Source: Theobroma cacao (taxonomy: Eukaryota; Streptophyta; Magnoliopsida; Malvales; Malvaceae). From it: a DNA stretch of 64,000 nt. The stretch spans positions 31,227,409-31,291,408 of the forward strand of contig NC_030854.1 in the NCBI RefSeq assembly GCF_000208745.1, read 5' to 3'. The notes under the pieces were generated by a model, which ran no database searches, was not told the DNA's origin, and worked only from the letters and a program-made list of their open reading frames with translations. Below, piece by piece: positions 25,021-37,185 of the stretch; position 1 is the first letter of the stretch; every line of letters begins with the position of its first letter. The translations under genes and the position numbers were made by a program.

Positions 25021-27354
25021 TCACCCAACAGATAGACTTATATCTTGCTCTTTATCTTCAGTCCAACTATAACCAGGATCCTTAACAATCTGTCTATCAC
25101 TCATCAGCTCTCTAACAGCCCTGACATCATCCCATCTTCCTAGAGAAGAATAGATATTGGCTAAAAGCACGTAAGGGGAAGAGCTCTCAGGTTTCAGGTG
25201 GAAGAGTTCCTCTGCTGCACGTTGAGCTAAGCTGACATTAGTATGAACTCTGCAAGAACTAAGCAGAACTTCCCATATGACTGGATCATCTTTATATGGC
25301 ATCTTGTCCATAAGGAGCTCTGCATCATGAAAATGACCAGCTCGGCCAAGACAGTCAATGATGCAAGTATAATGATCCAATTCTGGCTCAAGCCCATAGT
25401 CGCTCTGCATTGAATTGAATATTCTGACCCCCAGATCTACCAATCCTGAGTGGCTACAAGCAGTCAAAACAGCAATAAAGGTTATGCCATCAGGTTTCTC
25501 ACCTGATGCAATCATGTTTTTGTATAAATGAACAGCCTCATCTCCACGTCCATTCTGAGCATAACCATGTATCATCTCATTCCATGTAACAGTATTTCTG
25601 ACAGGCATCTTATCAAAATACTTTCGTGCCCCATCTATGTCACCACATTTACAATACATATCAACAAGAGCAGTCCCCACAAAGACATAATTCATAAAGC
25701 CATCTTTTACTATCTGAGAGTGGACCTGCCTCCCTTGAAATGAAGAAGATAATTTTGCACAACAGCTTAGTATTGCTGTATAAGAGAATTCAGTAGGCAA
25801 CATTCCACCCTGTTGCATTTGCTTAAAGAGCATGAAAGCTTCTTTGTCTAGAGAATTGAGTGTAAGACCTGCAATCATAGAATTCCAACAGACGATATCC
25901 AATTCCGGCACATAAGAAAATATACACTCTGCCGTTTTTATCTTCCCACACTTTGAGTACATGCCAATCAGTCCACTAGCAACATAGTTATCAGTATAAA
26001 GAGCAGCCTTTTGTGAGGCAGCATGGACCTGTTTTCCACCCTCCAAAAATTCCATTCCAGCACATGAGCCAAGGATAACAGCCACAGTAGTCCGGTCAGG
26101 TTTCACATTTTGAAACTGCATTTCCCTAAAAAGCTCTATCGCTTCTTTGTGGTTCTCATTCTGGGAATAGCCAGAGATTATAGCATTCCATGAAATCACA
26201 CTTGGGCACAACATGCTATCAAACATCCGACGTGCAGTTTCAACATCCCCACACTTGCTGCATGTCGCAAGCATATTAATATAAGTAACCTCATCAGGTT
26301 CAAAACTGCAACACTGCATTCTTCGCAAGCACTCTACAGCTTTCTCTTTTTGTCCTTTCTGACCATATCCAGCTATCATAATATTCCAGGAAACAACACT
26401 GCCTTTACCCAAATTACTAAAAATTGTCTCAGCACTCTTCATATTCCCATTCTTCGCATACATATCAAGCAATGAGTTACTCAAATAAAGATCACATTCA
26501 AATCCAAGCTTAACCACAAGACCATGTACTTGTTCCCCTAGTACTACACTACACAAAAATCTATCATTCTCTCTATAACAACCAAATTCACCATACTCTC
26601 CCCCCTTTGTACAAGCACTCAAAACAGCTGATAACGAAACAGAATCGATCTGCACCCCTTTTCGACGCATCATTCTAAACATTTCCAGAGCCTCAAAAAC
26701 CCCATCAATCTTTCCTAACCCACCCATCATTGTTGTAAAAGTAACCTCATTAGGATCATCAATGTCCCCAAAAACTTTAATAGCTTCCTTCATAACCCCA
26801 CATTTAGCATAAACAGACAACAACCCATTACAGACAAAGATATTCTTATCAAGACCAATCTTAATAACAAGACCATGACATCTCTTCCCAAGCTCCAAAT
26901 GCACAACACTTCCACAGGCACTCAAAACACTAGCAAAAGTAACATGGGTAGGCAAAAAACCTTCAAAAACCATAAGTTTATAAACATCCAATGCTTTTTC
27001 CTGGAGCCCATTTTTTACCATTAAACTAATCAAGTTATTCCATGAAGCGACGTTTCTTTCAGGCATTTGTTCGAACACTTTACGTGCAAATGTTAAGTTT
27101 CCAGCTCTACAAAGGGCACTTAAAACGGCATTCCAGGAATAAATGTTTTTTTGAGGGGTTTGGTCGAACATGTGGTGAGCTGACGTTGGGTCGTTGCATT
27201 TTGAATAGAGTTCTATGAGACGGTTACACAGGAAAGTATTGGCTAAAAGGTTACTGCGGAGAATATAAGCATGAAGGACTTTGCCCGGTAGGATAGATTT
27301 CTTGTCTATGCAAGTTTGCAAAAGGTTAGCTACGAAGTTGGTTTTACTCCACAT
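25021..27354 (-). CDS. Pentatricopeptide repeat protein, PLS class with E domain (At4g20770-like)
   Basis: A single exon of 777 codons from the ATG at 27354 to TGA at 25021-25023. It is built of P, L and S repeats almost throughout (SWNAVLSALCRAGN, SWNNLISLMVKNG, TWNEMIHGYAQNG and similar) and ends in an E-type region (IWEVLLSSCRVH, YVLLANIYSSLGRWDD, KDPGYSW) without a DYW domain. It resembles Arabidopsis At4g20770, including the N-terminal LLQTCIDKKSILPGK. E-class PPR proteins act in mitochondria or plastids on specific C-to-U editing sites, recruiting a deaminase in trans; the site cannot be told from sequence. The frame is open 24 codons further upstream, but those lie in duplicated R3H-derived DNA, so I prefer the start MWSKTNF. 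Upstream DNA is a copy of the R3H 5' region. Confidence 0.92.
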   Translation of the reverse strand: MWSKTNFVANLLQTCIDKKSILPGKVLHAYILRSNLLANTFLCNRLIELYSKCNDPTSAHHMFDQTPQKNIYSWNAVLSALCRAGNLTFARKVFEQMPERNVASWNNLISLMVKNGLQEKALDVYKLMVFEGFLPTHVTFASVLSACGSVVHLELGKRCHGLVIKIGLDKNIFVCNGLLSVYAKCGVMKEAIKVFGDIDDPNEVTFTTMMGGLGKIDGVFEALEMFRMMRRKGVQIDSVSLSAVLSACTKGGEYGEFGCYRENDRFLCSVVLGEQVHGLVVKLGFECDLYLSNSLLDMYAKNGNMKSAETIFSNLGKGSVVSWNIMIAGYGQKGQKEKAVECLRRMQCCSFEPDEVTYINMLATCSKCGDVETARRMFDSMLCPSVISWNAIISGYSQNENHKEAIELFREMQFQNVKPDRTTVAVILGSCAGMEFLEGGKQVHAASQKAALYTDNYVASGLIGMYSKCGKIKTAECIFSYVPELDIVCWNSMIAGLTLNSLDKEAFMLFKQMQQGGMLPTEFSYTAILSCCAKLSSSFQGRQVHSQIVKDGFMNYVFVGTALVDMYCKCGDIDGARKYFDKMPVRNTVTWNEMIHGYAQNGRGDEAVHLYKNMIASGEKPDGITFIAVLTACSHSGLVDLGVRIFNSMQSDYGLEPELDHYTCIIDCLGRAGHFHDAELLMDKMPYKDDPVIWEVLLSSCRVHTNVSLAQRAAEELFHLKPESSSPYVLLANIYSSLGRWDDVRAVRELMSDRQIVKDPGYSWTEDKEQDISLSVG

Positions 27355-27389
27355 TTTGTATTCAACTTTTACTTTTTTAGCAACTTCAA

Positions 27390-27870
27390 GAACATTAAAA
27401 CAAGAAGAAAATAACAAAACAAACAAAAGCCAGACATAGCTAATAAAGAATTAAACCATGTGTTTGTTACGATTGAAGTAGCAAAAAGAAATTCAAAAAT
27501 AGCAAACTTTTAAATCCATCCAATTATTCAGCAGATAATTGACTTTTGCAGAAAAATGAGTAAAGAAGCAGAATTTTCAGTTTTAAGAACTAAAAAGAAA
27601 CAACTACAGGTAAAAGTACAGAAATTGACAATACCCAGAAAGCTAAAATGGGGTATTGTCAATTGTTTCGATCGAATTATGAGACTTCAGATAGAAGAAC
27701 ATGGAAACCAACCTATTGGAAATAATTCAATCAAGAAAAAGAAGAAAGGACAGTTTGAGAGAGAGAAGCTAACCATAGCGAACTGAAAAAATTGAAAATT
27801 TATTGGGCAAACATAACAATCTCAGGAATTTTAGGGCGGGAAGAGATAGAGAACTGAGAAAGCACTTGGG
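27390..27870 (-). promoter_or_regulatory. Duplicated R3H first exon/5' UTR upstream of the PPR gene
   Basis: This matches 21690-22210 of the R3H gene in the same orientation relative to its downstream gene. The R3H exon 1 end and donor (reverse strand GCTATG|GTTAGC, exon edge at 27774) are kept, but the segment with the R3H start codon (ATGAGCGTCACC) is missing. The sequence lies immediately 5' of the PPR start, so it may supply the PPR promoter, leader and possibly a leader intron. Confidence 0.6.
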
Positions 27871-28282
27871 TGTTGTTTCTCTTTGTTTCAATTTAGTCCA
27901 CCTTATACTTTGGAAAGTACTAATTCAAAGTCTTTTAATTCTTCACTACTCACAGTCACACACCTGACTTAGACTAGTCTAAATCTTATATTTAGTTGTA
28001 ATGAAATTAGTATTGTAATTTTGGTGCTGATTACCCATAATTGTGTTAGTAATATTTGCTCCTTTTTAATTTATTCTGTAAGGATTGGAATTTGATGTTG
28101 AGTGTTCAAGGCAGGTTGCTGAATGTCCAATGGGCACCATAGCCGGGGGTATTCCAACATGCTCTGTTCAATGGATACTCAATACAAAGAAGGATATCTA
28201 TACAAAATAACGACAATGGAGCGATTTTTAACAAGGCAGAAGGCCAAAAAGACAATAACACAAATATACAATTTAGATTTCA

Positions 28283-31200
28283 CTATGTCTGTCCTTCTGC
28301 AGGCTTAAGCTGGTTCTCACTTACATGTCCATCTATGGAAATGTCAACCCCCAAACGTTCAAGATCTTGACGTAGTAAATCTGGGTTCTTGAAATGAAGA
28401 CCAGTAATGCCAATTCCTACAGCAGCCTCAACGTTTTTGATCCTGAGACGTTCACCATACCACACGTTGGTAAGTGAAGCAACAGGAGAGTGCACCTATA
28501 CTTAGAAAGTAAACTTATGTGTGTACGTGCGTGTCTCTGTGAGAGATAAAATCATGCATGCCAAGCCAGTGAAATGAGTTCTAGGACATTTGTGGGTTGG
28601 TTTCCTCAATTTTAGTTTTCTCATGCTATTACGTTGACAGCATCTGATAAGAATTTAAAGTATTAGTTCGATTTATTGCAAAAAAAATATCAAATTTGCA
28701 TTTCAAAGTTGGCCTAGAAGCATTAGAGAAAGATATAGGTTTCCTTCAAAGAAAAGCCTATTATGAGTGGAGAGAAAAAAACACCATGACACTTGATCAC
28801 ATTGACCCCAAAGGGGTTATGTTGATGTCTAAAACTTTGGACTTCCAACTTCAAGGCTGGAATTTAAACCTGAACAAGGGAGAGTGAGACCTATAGGATG
28901 TGAGATGGTTATCTACCTTCGGTTAGCTCAACGCACACTGGGCTTTCATATCATCACACGTACCCCCAGAAAGTGGCACTTAGAAGTTATCCCACAAACA
29001 ATGTTAAACATAAACTTCCATGCAAACCCAAAAGACACAAAAGGGCATGTGGTCACAACAAAACATGCATCCATGTGTTCATGTGTCCACACATGCATAA
29101 GATAGAGAATTTCTAACTGCTTACAATTAGCATTGAGAGGTGTTCTAATTTTGCTTTGACAGCATAATTTTGTTTTAACACAAGGTGCATCATCTCCTAT
29201 ACGCTTTTTCCCTAAAAATAGGGTTTGTACTCTCTGCTATTACTGGTTTTGGATCCTATTACAAGTGCCTCTTCAGTGGGAAGTTGGCAAGGATGGTACC
29301 TGTCATCAATGAATATACAGCTCACAGGATCAACCTTAAGATGTTCCACAACAGCCAAATAGAAATAAGGGTCAGGCTTCCTCTTTCCTGGATGCATAGT
29401 AAACAGAATCATTTAACATAGCAGCATGAGCGACATGAAACCAGAAAGCAGGTAGTAATATTCTCTTGAGATATACATATTTGCTCCAGAACACAATTAG
29501 TGACCGCTGTATAGTGTTAAAAGATCTTGAAATATTTACTGAGACTGAAAGAAAAAAGAAAAACAAAAGGAAAATCATAACTGTAAATAGATATTTGCTT
29601 TATTTATCTTTGAATGAAGAAGTCAGAAGCAACAGAACCGCTCACTTGCTTCTGCAAGAAATAATAATAGACTAAACACTAGGAGTTGACCAATTAGCAG
29701 ACATGTAACAACCAAAAAGAGTGATATTTTGGATTGATATTTAATAGCACAAATAAAATGCAGCAGCCACCATTAATTGTTATTTCATGTTCAACAAGGT
29801 AAACAGAATCACAATAGTGTAACCAACAAAAAATTGGGAATTTGATGTTCATAAGTCCATTTAGGTGCTCTCTGAGTATGCAGTTCATTTTCAGATGCAA
29901 TCATATAAATACCTTCTCAACTCCAAAAGATTAGGAAGGGTCATATCCAGTGAGACAGTGGAATGAAAATGTGCCGAAGTCAGGTTTAGAAAAATAAATG
30001 GGACAAATTAGCATTAAACAAATTAGAAAATACTAAGCACCAATTGTCTTTTTGGTTGAAATATCAACTAGCTGTAGACTCTTTTACTTAGTACTTTCAT
30101 AAAGCAGTACACATCGGTCTGATCAATTAAAAACAATCCAAGAGCAAATCAGCAACATTAATCATTATAAAGACATTACATTCACCATTGGCCTTATACT
30201 TTTGACCATGACTTAAGAGAGAGAGATTAAAGGAGAGAGGAAATCATCCTTCTGCATTATTATTTAGAGGTTATAATGTGAAACATGAGACAACAAACTA
30301 AGGAACTAGGAACTAATAAAAATATATGTAGAATTGACGTTCTCTATTGGGATCCATGAATCACAGGATATGAGCTTCCTATATGGAAGTTATATTCTAA
30401 TTTGGACAGGAATTAGAGAATATCTAAAAGGAAAACCACGCTTAAGAGTTTTCAATAGCCCATTCTAACATTAAATATCCACAAACAACATGCGGAGCAT
30501 TTATGCAAATGAAACAGTAAAAGTCAACTTGAAAGTAATAATAATGTATAAAGCTGAGAAAACATAACAGATACAAAAGTAACACAATCAACACAAGCCA
30601 GAATTAGATCAGACACCAGCAACAAGCACTTCCTCTCACGAACATGCACATCCACACTAGCACTCACTGATATGAATAAATAGACAGATAAACACTGAGA
30701 AATGAGAGTGATATCAATAGTGAATTGGGTATAGTTTAAGTCCTTGAACGTACCATACATGCATGAGCAAAATGTCCAGGATAAATAATTTGAAATGTTT
30801 AACTTGTCCTCAATTATTTTGTACCTGAAAAAATACATACACATGTACATATCTTTAATTAATAAACTACTGAATCAGAAGGAATCAGGAGAGCTGTTCC
30901 ATCTTACCAGATGGGGTAATTTGTGAAAGCATGCATCTCATAGTTGTTTTGTTTTAATGCTTGAAGCAATTGTTCAATTCCATCTATGTAGGAATATCCT
31001 CTTCTCATACAATTTTTGAGGCCTTAACAAAAAAGTTATTGAAATTAATACCTTAACACAATTAGGAAAGCCAACATAGAGATATCAGATATAATTCATG
31101 GCCACACACTTAAATTGTAAATGAAATATTGAAGAACAAAACATTGTTGAAAATCTACTGCAACAGTATCACTGCTTCCTCTTGTATTCAACAAATGCGA

Positions 31201-34200
31201 TCTGTTTCTCTAAACCAGAATGGAAATGAACTTATAATAGCATAACAGACTCCTCCATCCCTGTCCAGCTCTCAAGAATAAGACAACATCAAAGCACACT
31301 CCTGAGCTTTATGTTTGATTTGTTTATTAATTATTACTTACAATAACAATTATTCATCTTTAAATATTAAAAAAAATCATTTTTCACTTCCAAATGAAGT
31401 TTTGCTATCTTTAATTTTTCTTAATATTATATATATATATGTATGTAAGTATGTATGTATGTATGTATGTGTGTATGCATGGAAGTTGGCAAACAATTGA
31501 TTTATTAGATTTATTTTCATTCTTTGACAAATAATGGCAAATACCGTATTCATTCTGATCTGAACAAACATAAGCGTAAACAATCACTAGTTGTTTACCA
31601 GATGTGATACAGTTTGTACTTGTTCCTGCATCAATCTTTCCAGAGACTAGAAACTCAGTCACCAGTATTGGAGGTTTTGTACATATGCCAGCCACTAGAC
31701 AATTCGTTCTATCTGTTACTCCTTCACAGGAGATCTAACTTGCTCTGTTTTTATCCTTTCAATTTCCCTCCCCCTCTCTCATGCTCCCTCAGCAATGCAT
31801 ATTTCTCCTCTCTAATTCAACCCCATTACTATTTTGCGACACCATCTCACCCCAATTACCAACAAAAAATGAAAAGAGCACCACTGCAACATGTCTCTCC
31901 ACATTTTGTGCCAAAGAGGTATTTTTGTGATATCAGCAGTGTCTGAAAACCAAATTTTTTATATCAACTTTCTTCATGATACCATAGGCTTCTAGATGTC
32001 TTTGTGGTTGGTTAAACTACAGTTTCTAAGAAAAATTCATTTTTCCTTTGGCTTAGAGTTAAAACCCTAAAAATAAACAAGCTAACAGATAAATGTATTT
32101 GGATGAAAATTTGAATGTGTTTCAGGACACATGTGCCCTAGAAAACACAAGCATACCGGCATGTGCATGCATACGCAGTTGAATAAATTCAAAATTTCTT
32201 TACCTCTTTGTCTCTGTCTCTCTAGCCACACACATGCCATGCAAGAACTGGCATGCATGCATACAAGAATAAATATCCAAAATCATAAATCAATAAAACA
32301 CATATGTATATGCATTCACATCCAGTTGCATGTATGCAAACACCACACAAGTATCCACTCACCAACCTACCACAATATCCATAATCCATGCATCATATCA
32401 ACATAAGCGTGCATATTTAATGGCCTAAACCTTTCTTTTGGGAATCCAGCACTCAGCACCACAAGCCATATGTATTACTCTTTTGTTCAGGGTAATAATT
32501 TACAACCCTAGACACTATAACTATGCTTACTTTTTTGCAAACACAAGGCCTTCCTTTTTCCTTTGTACCTTCTTTAATATCAAAATTCCCATGCTTCTCT
32601 TAGCTTGATACCCCCAAACCATTAACCTTGAAACCATTTCTTCAACTTTCTGAAATTTGTTTCAACATACTTCTAATTAAGCAGTACTCAGAGTTTACCT
32701 CCAAATCCCCCCTCCCCTCATTGTCAGTATGCTTGAGTCCAAACTTGTTTAAACCTTTTCCTTTGCAATTGAAAACCCTAACCACAAGAAATTCTATATC
32801 TAACTAGCTTGATTACTATATTAATTTCACAAAAATTAGCATTGGGGTGCTAAAAAATTATGGTAAAGAAATCTATATACATGCCATACACAACAAAAAG
32901 TAAAAAAATGCCACAATGAAACAAGCTCCACCAGAATTAATGCAGAATTCCAATTTTATTTGAGAATTTATACTAAAATCAAACACATTTTGCGAATATC
33001 TAATGAAACTGCTCACCAACCTTAATACAACCAATGGAAGGAATAATATATAAAAAAAAAAAACAAATGCAATCTAACCTTCCAAATCAAAAGGCCTTCC
33101 GTCTTTAAAGAATTTTCCAGCTAGCTCCTCCTGAAAGGAAATAAGATAACTTTTTCACACTCCAGAAGCTAAAAGAAAAGGAAATAAAATCACAAGAAAA
33201 AGCAAAGAACAAAACACAAATCCAAAAGCATTGATTAAGGTGAAATTGCATCTGTGACAATTAAGCAATGCTTCATGATAGGTTTTTGGTGGACTAGAAA
33301 TTTACAAGTGCCCATAGATTTCTGTCAAAGAAATAACTATATGGGCCAATATTGTAAAGGATCATGGTTATAGATAGATCCACATTGACATAAAACCAAT
33401 AGGCTACTGCATAAGTAAAGAATAAAAATAAAAATGAATGCAAATGGTGATATTTAGTCTAAAAGCAATACACAAGTGCTATGTTATGGAGTGGTTATTT
33501 AGACAAGATTCAATAGTTGATACATACTATAAATAAAGAAATTAGTTAATAGAACAATAGTTTAGCTAACGTATCCACTTATCAGAAAAGCTGGTAATGT
33601 ATCAGAGACAAAAGAAAAGGACTAAAAAGAGGCTAGTTATTTTGTGTTTAACTGCTAAATCATATGTCAGAGGAGATGTAAGATAACAACAACGACAGAA
33701 AAGTAAGAGAAAACAAAACAACTTCAGTGTGTCCAACTTGGGGTGTTAGTGAGTCAAGCTGGCTGGCGAGCTACTCAGGAAACAATCAAACTCAACTCAT
33801 CCACTGCTAAGTCCAGCTCAAACTCAAGCTCAAGCATATATAAATAGAATAACATTATATATATCTAAAGTATTCAAGCCTAAGTGAGTAAAGCTCAAGT
33901 TTGAAAAATCAAACTCACAGAAGCTCAAGGATGCTTTCAAGTCTCAAGTACCTATGTACAATCCAAAGGTAATCAATAACCATCATAGCTTTTATTGCTT
34001 AAAATGGAAATCAATCCTCTCAAACCTGACAAGTGAAACATATTTTAAGAAATATTTTACTCTTGTTAGCTATCTCTATCAAACAGTTTTAAAGATACCT
34101 CAATACTATATTCATATGACTACTTTACTCAGCAAATATCTGGAGAAATATAACCAAACTTTTCCACATTATATTTTTAGGAGGGTACCTCATTAATCAC

Positions 34201-34634
34201 CCCATTTTCGAACTCAATCCATGCAGTTGGATGCTTGCACTCTATTAGTTCCTTGAAAGACATTCTGACCATCAAATTTAACTTTGATCACTTCCAAAAA
34301 ATATATTTCCAGCAGGGACAGTTACACCGTTTTCAAAAGAAAAAAAAATGATCAAAACCCAACAAACCCAATTCAAAGAAAGCATTAAAAAAAAAAGAAA
34401 GAAAGGAAATGAAAGACCCATCTACCTGAAGAAGGCGGGGATATCATGGTAAAAGGGGTCACGAACAATGGTGTCCATGATGTCAAAGAGCAATATGGGA
34501 AGCTTCCTGTTGTTGGTATTGTTGTTTAAGGAAGAGGTCATGTTGTTGGCATTCAAAGCCATTCTGTTTCTGGGGTGTTTAGGAAATAGTTTTGGATTGA
34601 AGCAGATTGTTGGTGCTCTCATCAATTGAGCCAT
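28283..34634 (-). CDS. FHY1: HAD-family phosphatase, chloroplast FMN hydrolase-like
   Basis: Seven exons on the minus strand (34634-34426, 34264-34189, 33130-33079, 31022-30908, 30824-30754, 29387-29300, 28442-28283) join to 771 nt, 256 residues; exon 4 uses an AAG acceptor. Residues 1-44 are Ser/Thr/Asn-rich and basic without acidic residues, like a plastid transit peptide. HAD motif I is LLFDIMDTIV with nucleophile Asp51; motif II is FTNYP (Thr146); motif III is Lys178 in GKRKPDP; motif IV is IFIDDR (Asp202, Asp203). The second motif I aspartate is Met53. The layout resembles Arabidopsis chloroplast FMN hydrolase FHY1 (AT1G79790), which dephosphorylates FMN to riboflavin; the symbol is by resemblance. 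Long introns (29.4-30.7 kb, 31.0-33.1 kb) contain AT-rich DNA and microsatellites. This is the only complete copy; relics lie at 6835-7084, 23065-24253 and 52073-52369. Confidence 0.85.
31427..31478. repeat. Microsatellite (AT)n-(GTAT)n in an FHY1-like intron
   Basis: A run of AT dinucleotides passes into GTAT tetranucleotides and a short GTGT tail. Confidence 0.9.
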
Positions 34635-34839
34635 CCAAAATCCTTCGAACAAAAACGCGAGGAAGAATGACAATCTTTTAGATTTTCTGTTTCAATTACC
34701 AGCCAATCAGCCTGCCAGGAAATATGGGTCAACGATTTGTAGCAAACCCGGGTTTGCCTTCGGTTTATTTGGCCTTCGGCCTTTGCACTTTTTGCATCCA
34801 TGTGGGTACTTCTGAAGAAATGCCTTGGCCCAAGAACAC

Positions 34840-35550
34840 CACTAATCATATATATATATATATAGCTTTTATTTTTGGGTGATTTTCGGTTCTTTTTTTG
34901 ACTATAATGGGAGGCTTTTATAAATAGGTTTTCTCTATTTCTAATAATTGCTCTTTTGAAAATTTAACAAGAATTTATTGAAATATTGAAATTTTTGCAG
35001 AGATGTTTTACAAGTTTCAAAGATACTTTTGCTTTGCAAGAATAAGAACAATTTCATTAAGAATGAGGTCTTTAGATTTAAAAAACAAATTTCCTCAAAA
35101 GACATTAAAATGATAATGGAACAAAACAATTATACAAATCTAAATCTTCATACCATCGCAAAACAATTAGAAAATATAAAAACATTAATTGAAAACCAAT
35201 CGAAATTCATTCAAACACAGACAATAAATACCAAAATTATTAAAACGAGCTTTGCAAGTTCGAGAGACACTTTTGCTTTGCAGAAATGTTTTGAAAGATG
35301 CTTTTGCCTTCTTCACTTTTTTCTTCTTGAAAGATGATTGTCTTCTTTGCTTTTTCAAAAATACCTTTGTAGAAATTCTTTAGCTTTTGTTTTTTTTTTT
35401 TTTTTTACTTTTTGCTCCTTCTATATATATGTATATCATGATATTTGAGAGTATATTGTGAGATTACAGAAAGTTTCAAAAATTTTCCCTTATTTTACAT
35501 ACATGAAAACCATATCAAATTGGATATGCCACAAATAAACATATGCTTGA
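34840..35550. mobile_element. Block A-specific insert with a polyprotein-like relic
   Basis: Blocks A and B align on both sides (GAAGAAATGCCTTG before, AAGATTTTTTCTTA after), but A has about 0.6 kb extra. The insert begins with an AT microsatellite near 34849. It holds a plus-strand frame (35029-35337) containing MIMEQNNYTNLNLHTIAKQL, a probable amphipathic helix that reminds me of spacer regions of plant retroelement or pararetrovirus polyproteins. Two stretches of TTTTGCTTTGCA occur about 245 bp apart (around 35026 and 35271). No catalytic domain is present. Identity is uncertain. Confidence 0.3.
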
Positions 35551-36124
35551 GCTGGGAAAATTAATTTGTATCATATTTTATCATAATTTCTAAGATTTTT
35601 TCTTATATCATCTTTTGATGGAACTTTCTTTTTCTTTTAAATAGAATTAAGAACAAATACCAAATAGTATTAATATAAAATATTGATAAAACTCAAATTT
35701 AAAATAATTTATTTCGAGATAAATGATCTTATCAATTGAATCTGCTATTATATATTGAAATTTGTTAACACTTTTTAACAGCATAGGTAAGAATGGACTT
35801 ACAAGTAGCAAGGATCTATGATTGCAATCTTTCCTGAACGTAGCAATTAGTTTATATCAGTCCAAGCACTTGAATTCAAGGACTCTCTCACTTAAAATAT
35901 TAGACTTTTTTTCTTTTCAAGCTTCTTCCCATAATGATGCTTCCGAAATCCACAAATTTGTTCTCTTGTGGTAAGATTGTAAGATGGGTACAAGGACCAG
36001 AATCGATTGACAGTTTAGTTAAAATCCACTGATTACATCGTCAAAATGCATGGAACCATCCAAAATCAGCAAAGATTCCACCAGGCCTATGTACACAAAA
36101 GCTATAATCCTTTCAAACTGACTC

Positions 36125-36131
36125 TATAAAT
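36125..36131 (+). promoter_or_regulatory. TATA box of PR-10 copy 2
   Basis: TATAAAT lies about 110 bp before the ATG, in the shared PR-10 promoter block starting at about 35815. Confidence 0.75.
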
Positions 36132-36236
36132 ACTACACTTTTAGTTTCAAATCTACACAAATCAAAAGTCTCCTTTGCTAACTAAATCAATCAATTCTCA
36201 CTCTTCATTTGATCATTTCCTCTACTGTCAGTAATC

Positions 36237-36917
36237 ATGGGTGTTTTCACTTATGAATCTGAGATTGTTACCGCAATCCCACCAGCCAAGATGTTTAAGG
36301 CTTGTATCCTTGATGGTGACAAGCTCATCCCAAGGATCGTTCCTCGGGCTTTTAAGAATGTTGAGTATATTGAAGGCAACGGTGAGCCTGGAAGCATCAA
36401 GAAGATTACTTTTGGGGAAGGTTAGTGATTTATCTCAACATTGGAAACCAAGATTTTTAAAATATAAGATTTCAAGTTCTAAACCGCTGAATTATCCTTT
36501 TTAGAAATTAAATACTTTGAATCATTACTAAGGATATCCTTCTATTTGTGAAAAAAAAAAATGGTTATTGTCCAAAGAAGCAATATCTAGTCTTTATTTG
36601 CCTTAATGCCTACACTTGCAGGAAGCCGATTCAATTACATGATAGAGAAGGTAGAGGCACTGGACAAAGATAATTTTGTGTACAGCTACAGTGTGATCGA
36701 AGGTGATGCTTTGATGAACACACTTGAGAAAATCACTTACGAGACCAAATTGGAGCCATCTCCAGCTGGGGGATCCATATGCAAAACCACTAGTAAATAT
36801 TACACCATCGGTGACTTTGAGATTAAGGAAGAGGGTATCAAGGCCGGCAAAGAAAAGGCCCTGGGAATATTCAAGGCCGTTGAAGCCTACCTCCTGGCAA
36901 ATCCTGACGCTTATTGA
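36237..36917 (+). CDS. PR-10/Bet v 1 family protein, copy 2 (intact)
   Basis: Exon 1 (36237-36420) and exon 2 (36622-36917) join at the usual PR-10 intron position in the glycine codon of FGEG to give 159 residues, the standard family length. It starts [20 protein letters not shown]. The glycine-rich P-loop is GNGEPG at about residues 47-52. The C-terminal helix ends [14 protein letters not shown]. There is no signal peptide, so the protein should be cytosolic. PR-10 proteins are small hollow-barrel proteins that bind hydrophobic ligands such as cytokinins and flavonoids, are often induced by pathogens or stress, and some have ribonuclease activity; the ligand here is unknown. The promoter (TATA 36125) is nearly the same in all three copies, so co-regulation is likely. 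Differences from copy 3 include Arg for Lys and Gln in the IVPxAFKN region. Confidence 0.95.
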
Positions 36918-37185
36918 AAACCCCAACATTAATACTTCAATGGTCATAATTACATTATGGAAATGAATTTTCTTTGTTTTGCCTTTTAACTTTGCAATAA
37001 GGGGCCACAGCGTCATGACCACCGAGAAGATTGCATTAAATAAAGGAGCATCAAATATGTATTTGCCTGAAATTGTTGTGTAACCAAATTATATCCACTG
37101 CAAATGAGTGGTTAAATTACCTATTTTTTCCCCTCAATCGGTACTGATATTTTGTTAGAAATAGACACGGAACAGAGAGCCATTA

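Noticed and set aside
27354..27426. Upstream in-frame extension of the PPR protein (24 codons, MFVLLFSS...)
   Set aside because: It lies in DNA derived from an R3H intron and is not expected in orthologues; the MWSKTNF start fits the family better.
30524..30850. 108-codon minus-strand frame
   Set aside because: Only 30824-30754 is coding, as exon 5 of the FHY1-like gene; the rest is intron read-through.
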